DNA from: Candidatus Zhuqueibacterota bacterium
Lineage (GTDB): Bacteria; Zhuqueibacterota; Zhuqueibacteria; Residuimicrobiales; Oceaniaggregativiventaceae
Assembly (NCBI GenBank): GCA_014728085.1
Contig: WJMF01000222.1
Span: 1 to 64,000, forward strand
Reading direction: 5' to 3'
DNA length: 64,000 bases
The translations under genes were made by a program, and so were the position numbers. Shown piece after piece: positions 18,064 to 27,698 of the stretch. The notes beneath the pieces are model-generated. The model was not told where the DNA came from and made no database searches. It saw nothing but the letters and a program-made list of their open reading frames with translations. Position 1 is the stretch's first letter; each line of letters opens with the position of its first letter.

Positions 18064-18999
18064 ATGCACGAAGTGATTATCATTGGTTCCGGGCCCGCCG
18101 GATTAACCGCAGCGATTTACGCCGGTAGAGCAAACCTCAACCCTCTTTTGCTCTCCGGACTCGAAAGAGGCGGACAGGTAACACTAACCAGTGATTTGGA
18201 AAATTTTCCGGGCTTTCCGGAAGGATTGGGTGGATTTGAAATGTACCAGCTCTTCGAAAGTCAGGCAAAAAAATTCGGAACCGAAATTGTTTTTGACCTG
18301 GCAACAAAAGTGAACCTGAAAGAAGATCCAAAAATTGTAAAAACACAAAATAATGAATATCATACAAAATCGGTTATTATTGCTACCGGTTCTAATCCAA
18401 AAAAATTGAACATTCCCGGGGAAAAGGAGTTCATCGGCAAAGGGGTTTCTTATTGCGCAACTTGCGACGGGTTTTTCTTTACTGACAAACATGTTGTCGT
18501 GGTTGGCGGCGGAAATAGCGCCCTGGATGAAGGTATTTTTTTAACCAGACACGCAGCCAAAGTAACCATCATTCATCGACGCGACCGGCTCCGGGCCGAT
18601 GCAATCTTACAGGAACGAGCCCTTGAAAACAAAAAAATCGAATTTATCTGGGATACCGTGGTCGAAGAAATAATGGGAGATCAAGCGGTAGAAAAACTCA
18701 AATTGAAAAACACAAAATCCGGTGAAATCAGCCATTTGGACATCGATGGCGTTTTTATCTTTATTGGACATAATCCCAATGTCGATCTATTTCGAGGCCA
18801 GATAGAGCTGGATGAAAACGATAATATTATTACGGATCGACGAACCCGGACAAATATACCCGGTGTATATGCATGCGGCGATGTTCAGGATTCCATTTAT
18901 CGTCAAGCCATTACCGCCGCAGGCTCGGGATGTCAGTCCGGTATGGAGGCAGAGAGATATATAGCTGAAATAGAGGGTAAAGCTTATCCGGGAAAATAA
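18064..18999 (+). CDS. trxB: Thioredoxin reductase
   Basis: A 311-residue low-molecular-weight thioredoxin-disulfide reductase. The FAD motif GSGPAGLTAAIYAGRA is at the N terminus, the redox-active pair is CATCDG near 134, the NADPH motif is VVGGGNSALDEG, and the second FAD motif is YACGDVQDSIYRQAITAAGSG. It reduces thioredoxin with NADPH in the cytoplasm. The start is supported by GGAGG 7 bases upstream. Length is typical of the family. Confidence 0.95.
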   Translation: MHEVIIIGSGPAGLTAAIYAGRANLNPLLLSGLERGGQVTLTSDLENFPGFPEGLGGFEMYQLFESQAKKFGTEIVFDLATKVNLKEDPKIVKTQNNEYHTKSVIIATGSNPKKLNIPGEKEFIGKGVSYCATCDGFFFTDKHVVVVGGGNSALDEGIFLTRHAAKVTIIHRRDRLRADAILQERALENKKIEFIWDTVVEEIMGDQAVEKLKLKNTKSGEISHLDIDGVFIFIGHNPNVDLFRGQIELDENDNIITDRRTRTNIPGVYACGDVQDSIYRQAITAAGSGCQSGMEAERYIAEIEGKAYPGK

Positions 19000-19100
19000 A
19001 CGGTCTTTTTATTTTTTCGCCATTTCTTCCATAACGTCAATATATATTCTTACATAACGTTATATCTCTGTTTTGGCGAAGAGATATAGTATTTAAAGCA

Positions 19101-19129
19101 TTGACATTTAATCAAAAATCTGCTAAGTT
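19101..19129 (+). promoter_or_regulatory. Promoter for sat-cysC
   Basis: TTGACA (19101-19106), a 17-base spacer, TAAGTT (19124-19129), 73 bases before the sat ATG. The consensus -35 supports starting sat at 19203 and not at 19101, where a frame-compatible TTG coincides with the -35 box. Confidence 0.65.
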
Positions 19130-19202
19130 AAGGGTTATAATCAAATTTTCCCGGCACCCTCTGTTTTATCGCACCAAAACAAATCAAAAAGGAGCTGAAA
19201 TC

Positions 19203-20372
19203 ATGTCCGACCTGGTCGCCCCGCATGGAGGTAAACTAAAACCATTATTGGTTGAAGGCGAAGAAAAAAAATCACTGGCCAATAAAGCGAAAACTCTGAA
19301 ATCCTTACGTCTGACATCGCGAGAAACATCCGACTTGATCATGCTGGCAATAGGCGCTTTTAGTCCGCTCGAGGGCTTTATGGGCCCGGAAGATTACAAA
19401 ACCGTTGTTGAACATATGCATTTGCAGGACGGAACGCTGTGGCCCATCCCTATAACTCTGTCAGCCTCTAAAAATGAAACAAGCGGGCTCAAAAAGGGCA
19501 ACCAACTAGCTCTGATTGATGACGAAACAGATGAAATCATGGGGGTTTTGACCATTCATGATATTTACGCTTACGATAAAGAAAAGGAAGCCAGGTATGT
19601 CTTTCGAACCACTGATCAGGATCACCCGGGTGTAGCAAAAATATATGCGCAAAAAGAATATTATATATCAGGCTCTGTACAATGCCTGAGTGAAGGCCCT
19701 TATCCGGAAATCTACGGTAACTATTATGCCCGTCCCCAGGAAACCCGTCGCCTTTTCAATGAGCATAACTGGAAAACAGTCGCCGGATTTCAGACAAGAA
19801 ATCCTATCCATCGCTCGCACGAATATTGTACGAAAATTGCTCTGGAGGTAAGCGATGGACTCCTTATTCATCCCCTGGTTGGAAAACTCAAACCCGGAGA
19901 TATACCCGCTGATGTCAGGATGAAATGTTACGAAACGCTGTTGGAAAAGTATTACCCTAAAGACCGGGTGGTGCTTAAAGTATATCCGATGGAAATGCGT
20001 TACGGCGGCCCCCGGGAAGCGGTTCTGCACGCAATCTTTAGACAAAATTACGGCTGTAGCCATTTGATTATCGGACGGGACCATGCCGGTGTTGGAAAAT
20101 ATTACGGCCCTTTTGACGCCCAGACTATTTTTGATGAAATTCCCTCTGATAAACTCGCCATTAAACCTTTGAAAATCGACTGGACGTTCTGGTGCTACAA
20201 GTGCGATGGTATGGCCTCCATGAAATCCTGTCCGCATGATAAAGAAGACAGGGTATTGATCAGTGGAACAAAGTTGCGAGAAATGCTGGCAAATGAAGAA
20301 TCTGTACCCAAGGAGTTCAGCCGTCCGGAAGTTGTGAAAATACTTGTAGATTATTATCAGTCTAAAAAATAA
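19203..20372 (+). CDS. sat: Sulfate adenylyltransferase (ATP sulfurylase)
   Basis: A 389-residue homomeric ATP sulfurylase that makes adenosine 5'-phosphosulfate from sulfate and ATP. Active-site motifs are QTRNPIHRSHEY, GRDHAGVGKYYGPFDAQ, and KCDGMASMKSCPHDKEDR with ISGTKLREML. The CxxC plus C-H motif is the zinc site seen in many prokaryotic Sat proteins. The ATG at 19203 follows AAAGGAG. cysC starts 27 bases downstream. No APS reductase, sulfite reductase or CysD/CysN is in the window, so assimilatory use is an inference from the cysC pairing. Confidence 0.95.
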   Translation: MSDLVAPHGGKLKPLLVEGEEKKSLANKAKTLKSLRLTSRETSDLIMLAIGAFSPLEGFMGPEDYKTVVEHMHLQDGTLWPIPITLSASKNETSGLKKGNQLALIDDETDEIMGVLTIHDIYAYDKEKEARYVFRTTDQDHPGVAKIYAQKEYYISGSVQCLSEGPYPEIYGNYYARPQETRRLFNEHNWKTVAGFQTRNPIHRSHEYCTKIALEVSDGLLIHPLVGKLKPGDIPADVRMKCYETLLEKYYPKDRVVLKVYPMEMRYGGPREAVLHAIFRQNYGCSHLIIGRDHAGVGKYYGPFDAQTIFDEIPSDKLAIKPLKIDWTFWCYKCDGMASMKSCPHDKEDRVLISGTKLREMLANEESVPKEFSRPEVVKILVDYYQSKK

Positions 20373-20399
20373 ATAAACAAAATTGACAAAGGATATCCC

Positions 20400-21008
20400 A
20401 TGACGGTACAAAAAGCGACCAACATTCACTGGCACGACGGTCAAATTACCAAAGACAACCGACAGCATCTATTACAACAAAATGGAATTGTAATATGGTT
20501 TACCGGCCTCTCGGGATCGGGAAAATCGACACTCGCGCGTGCTTTGGAAGAAAAACTCTTTGAAAGAGGACATTTATGCTTTGTTTTGGACGGCGATAAT
20601 GTTCGACATGGTTTGAATAAAAATTTGGGGTTTTCTCCTGAGGATCGCGAAGAAAACATACGGCGAATAGGCGAAGTGGCTAAATTGTTTGCCGACGCCG
20701 GCCTTATCGCCATGACCGCTTTTATCTCCCCCTATAGAAAAGATCGGGATCAAGCCCGCTCATTGTTAAACAAAGATGAGTTCATTGAAATCTACGTCAA
20801 GGTCCCTCTGGAGATAGCGGAACAACGGGACCCAAAAGGATTATATAAAAAAGCCCGTGCGGGCGAAATCAAAGAGTTCACCGGAATTTCCGCCCCTTAC
20901 GAAGAACCCGCGAACGCCGAATTGATTCTCGATACCGGAGATCTATCGCTAAATGAATGTGTCGAAAAAATTCTAGAGTATATGATAGCAAAAAAAATCA
21001 TAAAATAA
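20400..21008 (+). CDS. cysC: Adenylylsulfate kinase
   Basis: A 202-residue APS kinase that phosphorylates APS to PAPS. The P-loop is [11 protein letters not shown] near residue 37. [25 protein letters not shown] and [19 protein letters not shown] are all characteristic. AAGGA lies 6 bases before the start. It is paired with sat; together they convert sulfate to PAPS in the cytoplasm. Confidence 0.95.
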   Translation: MTVQKATNIHWHDGQITKDNRQHLLQQNGIVIWFTGLSGSGKSTLARALEEKLFERGHLCFVLDGDNVRHGLNKNLGFSPEDREENIRRIGEVAKLFADAGLIAMTAFISPYRKDRDQARSLLNKDEFIEIYVKVPLEIAEQRDPKGLYKKARAGEIKEFTGISAPYEEPANAELILDTGDLSLNECVEKILEYMIAKKIIK

Positions 21009-21081
21009 GGAGAGGAGACTGATTTTTTTTAATCATCTGTTAAATAAGAACCTCTCTTTCTGTCATACAAGTGTTAAATAA

Positions 21082-21996
21082 ATGCAGCCCCCCTATTACA
21101 AATTTTCCCAATATCTTAAAAATCAGTATGGAGAAAAAGTATACAAAGTCTGCGTTGATGCCGGTTTCTCCTGTCCTAACAGGAGAAACAAAACCGGTTA
21201 TAACGGTTGTATATTTTGCCGCGTTGATAGTTTCTCCAGGATGCAGTCCCTGAAAAAAATTGATATTGATGATCAAATTGAACAGGGAATTCTTCTGGCG
21301 CGTGAGCGCCTTCACATCGACAAATATATCGTCTATTTTCAGGCCTCAACGAATACTTATGCACCGATTGACGTCCTTGAAACGATGTTCCGGAAAGCGA
21401 TAAACCATAAAGGCGTTGTTGGGTTGTCCATCGCTACAAGACCGGATTGCCTGTCTGCAGGTGTGATCGAGCTTTTAAAGACGATCGCAGGGGAAACCGA
21501 CCTTTGGATCGAGTTGGGTTTGCAGAGCACTCATAATTCTACCCTCGAAAGGATGCAGCGAGGTCATTCATACGAAGATTATCTTTCTGCCGTGGAGCGA
21601 TTAACGCCCTTACCGATACGTATCTGCACCCATATGATGCTCGGCCTTCCCGGAGAAGGGAAAGAGGAAATCATATCTTCTGCTAAAAAGATTGCAGCCC
21701 TCGTTATTCACGAAGTAAAAATTCATCCGCTCCTTATACTGGAAGAAACGCCAATGGCTGAACTCTACCGGGGGAGCAAGGTAAAAGCTTTATCCCTTGC
21801 CGATTATACGGAACAGGTTTGTGATTTTATAGAGGAGCTTCCTTCACGGATGGTAATACAGAGATTAACCGCAGAAGCCCCCGACAAAATTCTGATTGCG
21901 CCGCGATGGGCCTTGAACAAACATAAAGTCTTCCAAAGTGTGGAAAATGAATTTTGTAAAAGAGGGTCCCGCCAGGGGATAAAATTTGAAGGCTAG
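21082..21996 (+). CDS. Radical SAM protein, TIGR01212 (YhcC-like) family
   Basis: A 304-residue radical SAM protein. The iron-sulfur cluster cysteines are in FSCPNRRNKTGYNGCIFC (CX12-CXXC, the spacing of the TIGR01212 family). The N-terminal QYLKNQYGEKVYKVCVDAGF and internal QASTNTYAP and ELGLQSTHN segments match YhcC-like proteins. The reaction is not established. It follows cysC after 73 bases with no clear promoter or ribosome binding site. Its stop overlaps the stop of the convergent amidase in the four-base palindrome CTAG. Confidence 0.88.
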   Translation: MQPPYYKFSQYLKNQYGEKVYKVCVDAGFSCPNRRNKTGYNGCIFCRVDSFSRMQSLKKIDIDDQIEQGILLARERLHIDKYIVYFQASTNTYAPIDVLETMFRKAINHKGVVGLSIATRPDCLSAGVIELLKTIAGETDLWIELGLQSTHNSTLERMQRGHSYEDYLSAVERLTPLPIRICTHMMLGLPGEGKEEIISSAKKIAALVIHEVKIHPLLILEETPMAELYRGSKVKALSLADYTEQVCDFIEELPSRMVIQRLTAEAPDKILIAPRWALNKHKVFQSVENEFCKRGSRQGIKFEG

Positions 21997-23498
21997 AGGG
22001 ATTCGTATCTTCTCTTAAAATGCAGAATGCCATTGCATATGGCCAGGGCGATGTTTTTCTGGTAATTCTTCTCCTGTAACTTTCTCTCATCCCGATAGTT
22101 AGAGATGTATCCGGTTTCTATCAATACATTGGGCATAGAGGCCCCATGGAGCACATAAAATCCCGCCTGGCGAACGCCATGGCTTTTCATATCACAATGC
22201 AATGACAATTCACGCTCGATGAGTGCAGCCAGATCCTGGCTTTCTTTATTGTATGCATTCTGGGCATTGGCTCCCAGAATAAAACTCAAATCAGAAATGC
22301 TCGCGTAGGGATCTTGTGACTCTTCAAAACGAATTACAGAATTTTCAAACTGCGCCACTTCACGAGCCTGCTCTGTTTTTGCCGGCCCCATAAAATAAAC
22401 GGTAAATCCATTTACACTTCGGACCCTGTTGGCATCAGCATGAATGCTGACAAACAGTTTGCCGCCCATCTCATTGGCAAACTTTGTTCGCTGCCGAAGC
22501 GGAACGAATCTGTCCCTGTCGCGCGTTAAGATAACCTTGGCGTTAAGGTTTCGTTGCAGCTGCTTTTTCAATTCTCTGGCGATCTCGAATACGATATATT
22601 TTTCATAAGTGCCGGCACGGCCGATAGCCCCTGGATCTTTACCACCATGACCCGGATCGATAACAATTGTGTCGATTTCCCACTTTTGCCGTTCCTTCTC
22701 AAGCTCATCCAGCAGAGAATCCGAAATCTTTTCACGCGTTCGAAGTGAAATGATAACCTGTCTTTGTTTTTCATCTATAGATACCTGCCTCTCTTTAATC
22801 CGTCCTCGATATTGAAAGGAGAGGCGGCAGGTTTCTTCGGACAACTGAATAGGGATTACATTATAAATAAAATTGCTCTTGTTTACGATATCGAAGGTTC
22901 CGCTGGTATCGACTTTACCCCCATAAAAATCAATATAAAACCAATCGTTGGAATCGCTGGTAAAAATATTGGATCGTTTGAATAAAGTCTGACCTTGAAT
23001 GCGGGCCAGTGTACCATTATCCAAATCAATAATTTCAACGCTAACGAGATTTTCATTTCTGCTGCCAAAATAAATTTCCCGGTGTTCCCGGCTATATTCT
23101 ACAGGCAGGGACAGATCTGACAACAGCGGTATAAAGAATTCGAGTGGTATATAAAACGTTCCATTGCGATACAACACACTTATGGGAATTTGAACAAGTC
23201 TGGAATTAATCTTAATAAACGGGCTAAAAGCGGTCAAACGGACAGTATTATCCAGCAATTGAAGCTCGATCTGTTTTTTCCTCGAATCACTGTGAACTTG
23301 AAAAGAAAGCGCCCGAGCCAGTTCTTCCACAGAGACATAATGATAACGCCCTGCCTCAATCGTTTTGATAGTGGCAATGGAAGCACCTTTTCCCTTGTCC
23401 ACAACAGAAATATAATCCGCAGCCGGAAGGAAATTGGGGAAGAAGAAAAGGAGACTTGTCCATAAAAATGCTGTTGTCACCCTTTTAATATAAAACAA
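21993..23498 (-). CDS. N-acetylmuramoyl-L-alanine amidase (Amidase_3)
   Basis: About 501 residues, exported (hydrophobic signal TTAFLWTSLLFFFPNFLPA). The N-terminal 290 residues hold copper-amine-oxidase-N-like and AMIN-like substrate-binding regions. The C-terminal Amidase_3 domain has zinc ligands in DPGHGGKDPGA, FEIA and FVSIHADA and the catalytic glutamate in NVLIETGYISN. It cuts the bond between MurNAc and the stem peptide. The start is taken as TTG at 23498, because GAGGA lies 5 bases upstream, inside the end of the rhomboid gene (stop at 23500); longer readings overlap that gene by up to 155 bases. Confidence 0.9.
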   Translation of the reverse strand: MFYIKRVTTAFLWTSLLFFFPNFLPAADYISVVDKGKGASIATIKTIEAGRYHYVSVEELARALSFQVHSDSRKKQIELQLLDNTVRLTAFSPFIKINSRLVQIPISVLYRNGTFYIPLEFFIPLLSDLSLPVEYSREHREIYFGSRNENLVSVEIIDLDNGTLARIQGQTLFKRSNIFTSDSNDWFYIDFYGGKVDTSGTFDIVNKSNFIYNVIPIQLSEETCRLSFQYRGRIKERQVSIDEKQRQVIISLRTREKISDSLLDELEKERQKWEIDTIVIDPGHGGKDPGAIGRAGTYEKYIVFEIARELKKQLQRNLNAKVILTRDRDRFVPLRQRTKFANEMGGKLFVSIHADANRVRSVNGFTVYFMGPAKTEQAREVAQFENSVIRFEESQDPYASISDLSFILGANAQNAYNKESQDLAALIERELSLHCDMKSHGVRQAGFYVLHGASMPNVLIETGYISNYRDERKLQEKNYQKNIALAICNGILHFKRRYESL

Positions 23499-23499
23499 C

Positions 23500-24330
23500 C
23501 TAGTCCTCAGATAAATAATCGCTCGCTTTCTTGAGAAATTTTCTTTCTTCCTCAGAGATATTATCCATACCGACATTATTAATTTTATCGAGAATTTGGT
23601 CAACCCGTTGACGCACCTGCTCGCGATCTCGTTCTTTTTTGCGCGAGCGATCAAGGCGCCGTTTTTCCTGACGCCATCGCATTTCTCTAATCGTTATTCC
23701 CAACAAATGTTGCCAGCGAAGATAAAGAAATCCGATCAACGCTCCCCCGAGGTGAGCAAAATGTGCTGTACCACCAGACACACCGAAAAAATGACCCTCA
23801 ATTCCAAAAAAGAGAGACAATCCGATAAAGAATGTTACCATATATTTTGCTTTTATCCGAATCGGAATAATGAAAAAAAGCAACAAGGTAATGACCCGAT
23901 TGGGGTAGAAAACAGCAAAGGCCACCAGAACGCCATAAATGGCTCCGGATGCACCCAGAATGATCACCTGGTCCCCCCAATTGCTTACCATTTGAACGAT
24001 CCCGGCGCCAATGGCCGTGATGAAATAAAATTTAATAAATTGATCAGATGAAAGAACGCGTTCCACATCACCGCCAAACATCCAGAGGGCAAACAGGTTA
24101 AAAAATATATGGAAAAAGGAGCCATGCAAAAAAGCATAGGTTACCAGTTGCCACACTGTAAAATGATGAATAACATCATAGGGAATCAGAGCAAATATTG
24201 GCTCAAGCGGATAGGAAGCCGCACGAAAAATGAACTGTATTAGAAATACAGCTACATTAATTATCAGCAATTTTTTTACAATGGGGGTAAGTGTACCCCC
24301 AAAGCCAATATTTATACGCCGTTCATACAT
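23500..24330 (-). CDS. Rhomboid-family intramembrane serine protease
   Basis: A 276-residue protein with at least six membrane segments. The catalytic serine is in GASGAIYGVLVAF and the histidine is in AHFAHLGGALIGFLYL; the loop motif (FLHGSFFHIFFNLFALWMFG) precedes them. The basic C-terminal tail (RWRQEKRRLDRSRKKERDRE) is cytoplasmic and ends in a small acidic region resembling the DUF6576 tail of FCB rhomboids. It is probably co-translated with the amidase. Confidence 0.92.
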   Translation of the reverse strand: MYERRINIGFGGTLTPIVKKLLIINVAVFLIQFIFRAASYPLEPIFALIPYDVIHHFTVWQLVTYAFLHGSFFHIFFNLFALWMFGGDVERVLSSDQFIKFYFITAIGAGIVQMVSNWGDQVIILGASGAIYGVLVAFAVFYPNRVITLLLFFIIPIRIKAKYMVTFFIGLSLFFGIEGHFFGVSGGTAHFAHLGGALIGFLYLRWQHLLGITIREMRWRQEKRRLDRSRKKERDREQVRQRVDQILDKINNVGMDNISEEERKFLKKASDYLSED

Positions 24331-24418
24331 TTTTCACTGTTCCCAAATTACAAAGGTGAATCAAATCGTTTATATGATCCACCCTTTAAAAAGACACTTC
24401 GCAAAGGGCTCCTGGCTA

Positions 24419-25045
24419 TCATCTTATATCGAGGATTACGCCCAAACGAATTCCCAGGCCGGAAAGACTAACCCGTTCCTGGGTGGGTAGACCCCGAGTG
24501 CTTTTGTCAACAGACCTGCTGACCTGGGCATTATTGTAAAAAACGTCTGCTGTTAACGTGGAACGATCGCCGACATTGTAATAAAGTCCGGCAGCTCCCT
24601 GCCATCCCAAACCCCCATACCGCCTCGTATCAGTGGTTTCAAGTTCATAATTTTGTTCTTTGCTGATTAAAAACTGGTATCCCAAGCCGCCCCTTATCAA
24701 ATAACCAAAATATCGTCCGGCCCGGATTTTTACATTGATGACGATATGAACCGGTATAATGGTTCGACTATAATCAACCTCGGTCACATATGTCTTGCTG
24801 GTCAAACCGGTTGCGTCGGATTGAGCAACCTGACTGACATCTGCATAAGATTTGTGAAAAACATCAAAGCCAATACCCACGTCAACAGCTTCATCAACTT
24901 TGGTCCCAAACATCCCCCCGATAAGCATTCCCGCCTTTGCATCCTTTGGATTCATGTAACCTGCATGAATATCAATAATTCCGCTTTGCGCAAAGACCGT
25001 ATGATAACCCAGCGCAAAAATGAATAAAACCTGCCATACTTTCAT
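24419..25045 (-). CDS. Outer-membrane beta-barrel protein, unknown role
   Basis: A 208-residue exported protein with a cleavable signal ending in YHTVFAQS. Alternating hydrophobic and polar strands and a terminal GLGIRLGVILDIR suggest a small eight-stranded barrel like OmpA-type or OmpW-like proteins. AGGAGGA lies just before the ATG at 25045. A weak promoter (TTGCAT, 16 bases, TAACAT at 25081-25108) precedes it. The 262 bases up to the next gene hold nothing else I can name. Confidence 0.7.
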   Translation of the reverse strand: MKVWQVLFIFALGYHTVFAQSGIIDIHAGYMNPKDAKAGMLIGGMFGTKVDEAVDVGIGFDVFHKSYADVSQVAQSDATGLTSKTYVTEVDYSRTIIPVHIVINVKIRAGRYFGYLIRGGLGYQFLISKEQNYELETTDTRRYGGLGWQGAAGLYYNVGDRSTLTADVFYNNAQVSRSVDKSTRGLPTQERVSLSGLGIRLGVILDIR

Positions 25046-25306
25046 TTTTGTCCTCCTGCAAAAATAGATCAATAAAAATAATGTTATAAATAATGTCTTA
25101 AAATGCAAGAAAAACAATCTGCGATATAATTAGAACGCCAAAAATATCTTTTGGTTTCGAAAAATATGCCTTTCGACCCTGCCGAATTCAATGCAAAACC
25201 CCGGTGCCTGAGGCTTTAAAAAAGTAACCAAGTGCTCGTTAATAACAGCAGGGCTGTCGGAAAAGCCACACCCTGAAGGCTTTAACCCGCTTTGCAAGCA
25301 GCCGCC

Positions 25307-26149
25307 TTATGACCTGAAAAAGGAGCTCATGTTTTTATAACTGATCTCAATGGCCTCAAGTGCAGGACGTTTGGTATTGTCTTGCTCTACGATACACCAC
25401 TTGATACCCGCTTTTCTGCTGGCATTGATGATACCACCGATATCGAGAATTCCGGTTCCGATCGGTACATCGCTCATCTCTTCGTCATCTCCCATGTCCT
25501 TCATGTGGATAAGCGAACAACGGTCAGAATATTTGCTGATCATGGCTTTGGGATCCTTCCCACCCCGCCTCAGCCAGTAAACATCAAACTGTATCATAAC
25601 CAGTTGTGGATCCGTTTTCTGCAGCAACACATCCATTCGCGTGGTTCCATCGATGTTTTCAAATTCATATGCATGATTGTGGTAATGCAGTTGCATTCCG
25701 GCATTCTTTACTGTCTCACCAAAGCGGTTTAATTGTTCAGAAAACGCTTTTGCCCCATCCACGCCATCATTCCGGTATTTGCCCGGCATACTGGGACAAA
25801 CGATATTTTTGTTCCCAATCGATAAATTCGAATCGATGACTTTCTGAAGGTTTATTTCCAGTTTATCAAAACCCTCGTGAACACTGATCGCCGCTATTCC
25901 CAGGGCATCCAGTTTTTCTTTGATCTTTTGTGGAGAATGATCGTAAAATCCGGCAAACTCGACCGCCTTGTAACCAATTTCTGCAACAGCATCCAGGGTA
26001 CCCATGAAATCTTTTTCCATCAGGTCTCGCACTGTATACAGAATCAAAGCAAAATCCATTTCCTCTGATTTTTGACATCCCGCGCCAAAATATAGCGAGC
26101 TGCTGAGAAGACCCAATTGTTGCAGGAACAATCTACGGTTCGTTTTCAT
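25307..26149 (-). CDS. Sugar phosphate isomerase/epimerase-like TIM barrel, lipoprotein
   Basis: A 280-residue AP-endonuclease-2-type TIM barrel. It has a signal with a twin-arginine-like start (NRRLFLQQLG) and a lipobox (GAGC), so it is probably membrane-attached and exported. Barrel motifs include LYTVRDL, VEFAGFYDHS, LHYHNHAYEFE, IQFDVYWLRRGGKDP, and LIHMKDMGD with metal-binding histidine, aspartate and glutamate. Such exported copies are common in FCB and Planctomycetes genomes; substrates are mostly undefined. GGAGG precedes the ATG, which lies 17 bases inside the nhaC end, so the two are coupled. Confidence 0.85.
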   Translation of the reverse strand: MKTNRRLFLQQLGLLSSSLYFGAGCQKSEEMDFALILYTVRDLMEKDFMGTLDAVAEIGYKAVEFAGFYDHSPQKIKEKLDALGIAAISVHEGFDKLEINLQKVIDSNLSIGNKNIVCPSMPGKYRNDGVDGAKAFSEQLNRFGETVKNAGMQLHYHNHAYEFENIDGTTRMDVLLQKTDPQLVMIQFDVYWLRRGGKDPKAMISKYSDRCSLIHMKDMGDDEEMSDVPIGTGILDIGGIINASRKAGIKWCIVEQDNTKRPALEAIEISYKNMSSFFRS

Positions 26150-27560
26150 TTTTCTTTACCTCCAACGTTTGATTGTTGCGCTTGATTTTATGCATGGTAA
26201 TTCCGGTATAACCGTAAAAAATTGAAATCAGAGGATTAAACAAATTCAAAAAAGCAAAGGGCAAATAAGCAAAAGGATAAACACCCAGGGTTGCATACAT
26301 ATAAGCACCTCCTGAATTCCAGGGAATAAGAGACGACGTCAGCGTTCCACCATCTTCAAGAGCGCGGGATAAATTCTTTGCCTGCAGATGGCGCTTGTGA
26401 AACGCGCTTTTGTACATTCTTCCCGGGATAACAATGGAAAGATATTGATCCGCGGCAATAATGTTCATGCTTATGCACGTTAAAACTGTGGAAAGCACCA
26501 GACTGCCCGTATTTTTTGCCAACTTCAAGATCGCATTGGCGATAACTTCCAGCATAGCCGTAGCCTCCATTGCGCCGCCGAATGAAAGTGCACAGATAAT
26601 CAGAGCCACGGTCGACATCATACTTTCCAGCCCGCCTCGCGAAAGCAGTTCATCAACGGAAGCGAGACCGGATTGGGACACATATCCATTCTGCGCCGCC
26701 CCCATTACCAAAGCAACAGGGGTATGCTGAAAGATAACAGCAAAAACACCTCCCAGAATAGCACCCCCGACAAGGGCCGGAAGTGCGGGTATGCGGAATA
26801 TAACCATGAAAATAATCAACAATGGCGGAACCAGGAGTATAATATGAACAAAAAATTGTTTATCCAACACCGTCAATATCTCCTGTATCGATGCCGCCTG
26901 AAGCGCCGATGTTTGATAAAAAAGACCTAAAATTGCATACAAAATTAATGAAAAAATCAAACTTGGTCCCGTCGTATAAAGCATATGACGGATATGGGTA
27001 AACATATCGGTACCGGCAACTGCAGGGGCCAGGTTCGTTGTGTCGGACAGAGGCGACATTTTGTCTCCAAAATAAGAGCCGGAAATAATGGCGCCCGCCA
27101 CATGTGGCAGTGGAATACCAAGGCCCTGCCCCACGCCGATCAGGGCAATGCCGATAGTGCCGGCAGTAGACCAGGAACTTCCTGTTGCGAGAGAAACCAA
27201 AGAACAAATGAGACAGGTGGTAAACAAAAAGATGGATGGAGAGAGTATTTTAAGGCCATAGTAGATCATCGTCGGTACGATTCCGCTGATGATCCAGGTA
27301 CCAATCAGCGTACCCACCACCATCAATATTAAACAGGCCTGAATCGCAATGACAATACCGTTAACAATACCCCGCTCCAACTCTTTCCACTTGTAACCCA
27401 AATGCAGACCCATAATGCTGGCGAAGACGGTACCAAAAATAAGAGGAATATGAGGGGTAGAATCAAAAACAATTATCTGCACACCCAAAAGAGCGATCAT
27501 CATTCCCACTGGTAGAAGGGCTTGCCAAAGTTTCGCTGTGCGCGGTTTCTTTTGTTCCAT
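26133..27560 (-). CDS. NhaC-family Na+/H+ antiporter
   Basis: About 475 residues with 11-12 hydrophobic segments, matching the NhaC family (GSSWSTAGTIGIALIGVGQG; GSYFGDKMSPLSDTTNLAPA; LVSLATG). Members exchange sodium for protons, and one (MleN) couples malate and lactate. The start at 27560 is preferred: the ATG at 27590 overlaps the -10 box of a good promoter. It is read away from the citrate-lyase-like genes across 139 bases, so the two units may be co-regulated. Confidence 0.88.
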   Translation of the reverse strand: MEQKKPRTAKLWQALLPVGMMIALLGVQIIVFDSTPHIPLIFGTVFASIMGLHLGYKWKELERGIVNGIVIAIQACLILMVVGTLIGTWIISGIVPTMIYYGLKILSPSIFLFTTCLICSLVSLATGSSWSTAGTIGIALIGVGQGLGIPLPHVAGAIISGSYFGDKMSPLSDTTNLAPAVAGTDMFTHIRHMLYTTGPSLIFSLILYAILGLFYQTSALQAASIQEILTVLDKQFFVHIILLVPPLLIIFMVIFRIPALPALVGGAILGGVFAVIFQHTPVALVMGAAQNGYVSQSGLASVDELLSRGGLESMMSTVALIICALSFGGAMEATAMLEVIANAILKLAKNTGSLVLSTVLTCISMNIIAADQYLSIVIPGRMYKSAFHKRHLQAKNLSRALEDGGTLTSSLIPWNSGGAYMYATLGVYPFAYLPFAFLNLFNPLISIFYGYTGITMHKIKRNNQTLEVKKNENEP

Positions 27561-27588
27561 CCTGTTATCCAATATTTTATGTTTGATC

Positions 27589-27617
27589 ATTTTACGAAAA
27601 TAATCTGATAAAAGCAA
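27589..27617 (-). promoter_or_regulatory. Promoter for nhaC
   Basis: Minus-strand TTGCTT (27612-27617), a 17-base spacer and TAAAAT (27589-27594), about 30 bases before the ATG at 27560. Confidence 0.6.
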
Positions 27618-27643
27618 AAACGTTTTAGAACAGTATTTTTTTG

Positions 27644-27672
27644 TTGACTCTGTTGCTTTGGTTGGCTAAAAT
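27644..27672 (+). promoter_or_regulatory. Promoter for the citrate-lyase-like pair
   Basis: TTGACT (27644-27649), a 17-base spacer and TAAAAT (27667-27672), 27 bases before the ATG. It is the closest match to the sigma-70 consensus in the window and lies back to back with the nhaC promoter. Confidence 0.7.
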
Positions 27673-27698
27673 TAAATGAATAAAAGGAGTGATATAAG

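Noticed and set aside
21009-21081. Terminator between cysC and the radical SAM gene
   Set aside because: GAGAGG and CCTCTC are complementary, but over 30 bases apart and not followed by a proper T run.
23498-23654. Extended amidase start overlapping the rhomboid gene
   Set aside because: The added residues are not signal-like and lie within the rhomboid coding sequence; the TTG at 23498 has a good ribosome binding site and leads into the signal peptide.
25100-25306. tRNA or small RNA in the 262-base gap before the barrel gene
   Set aside because: No cloverleaf, no anticodon-arm pattern and no strong terminator; only a weak promoter-like element for the barrel gene.
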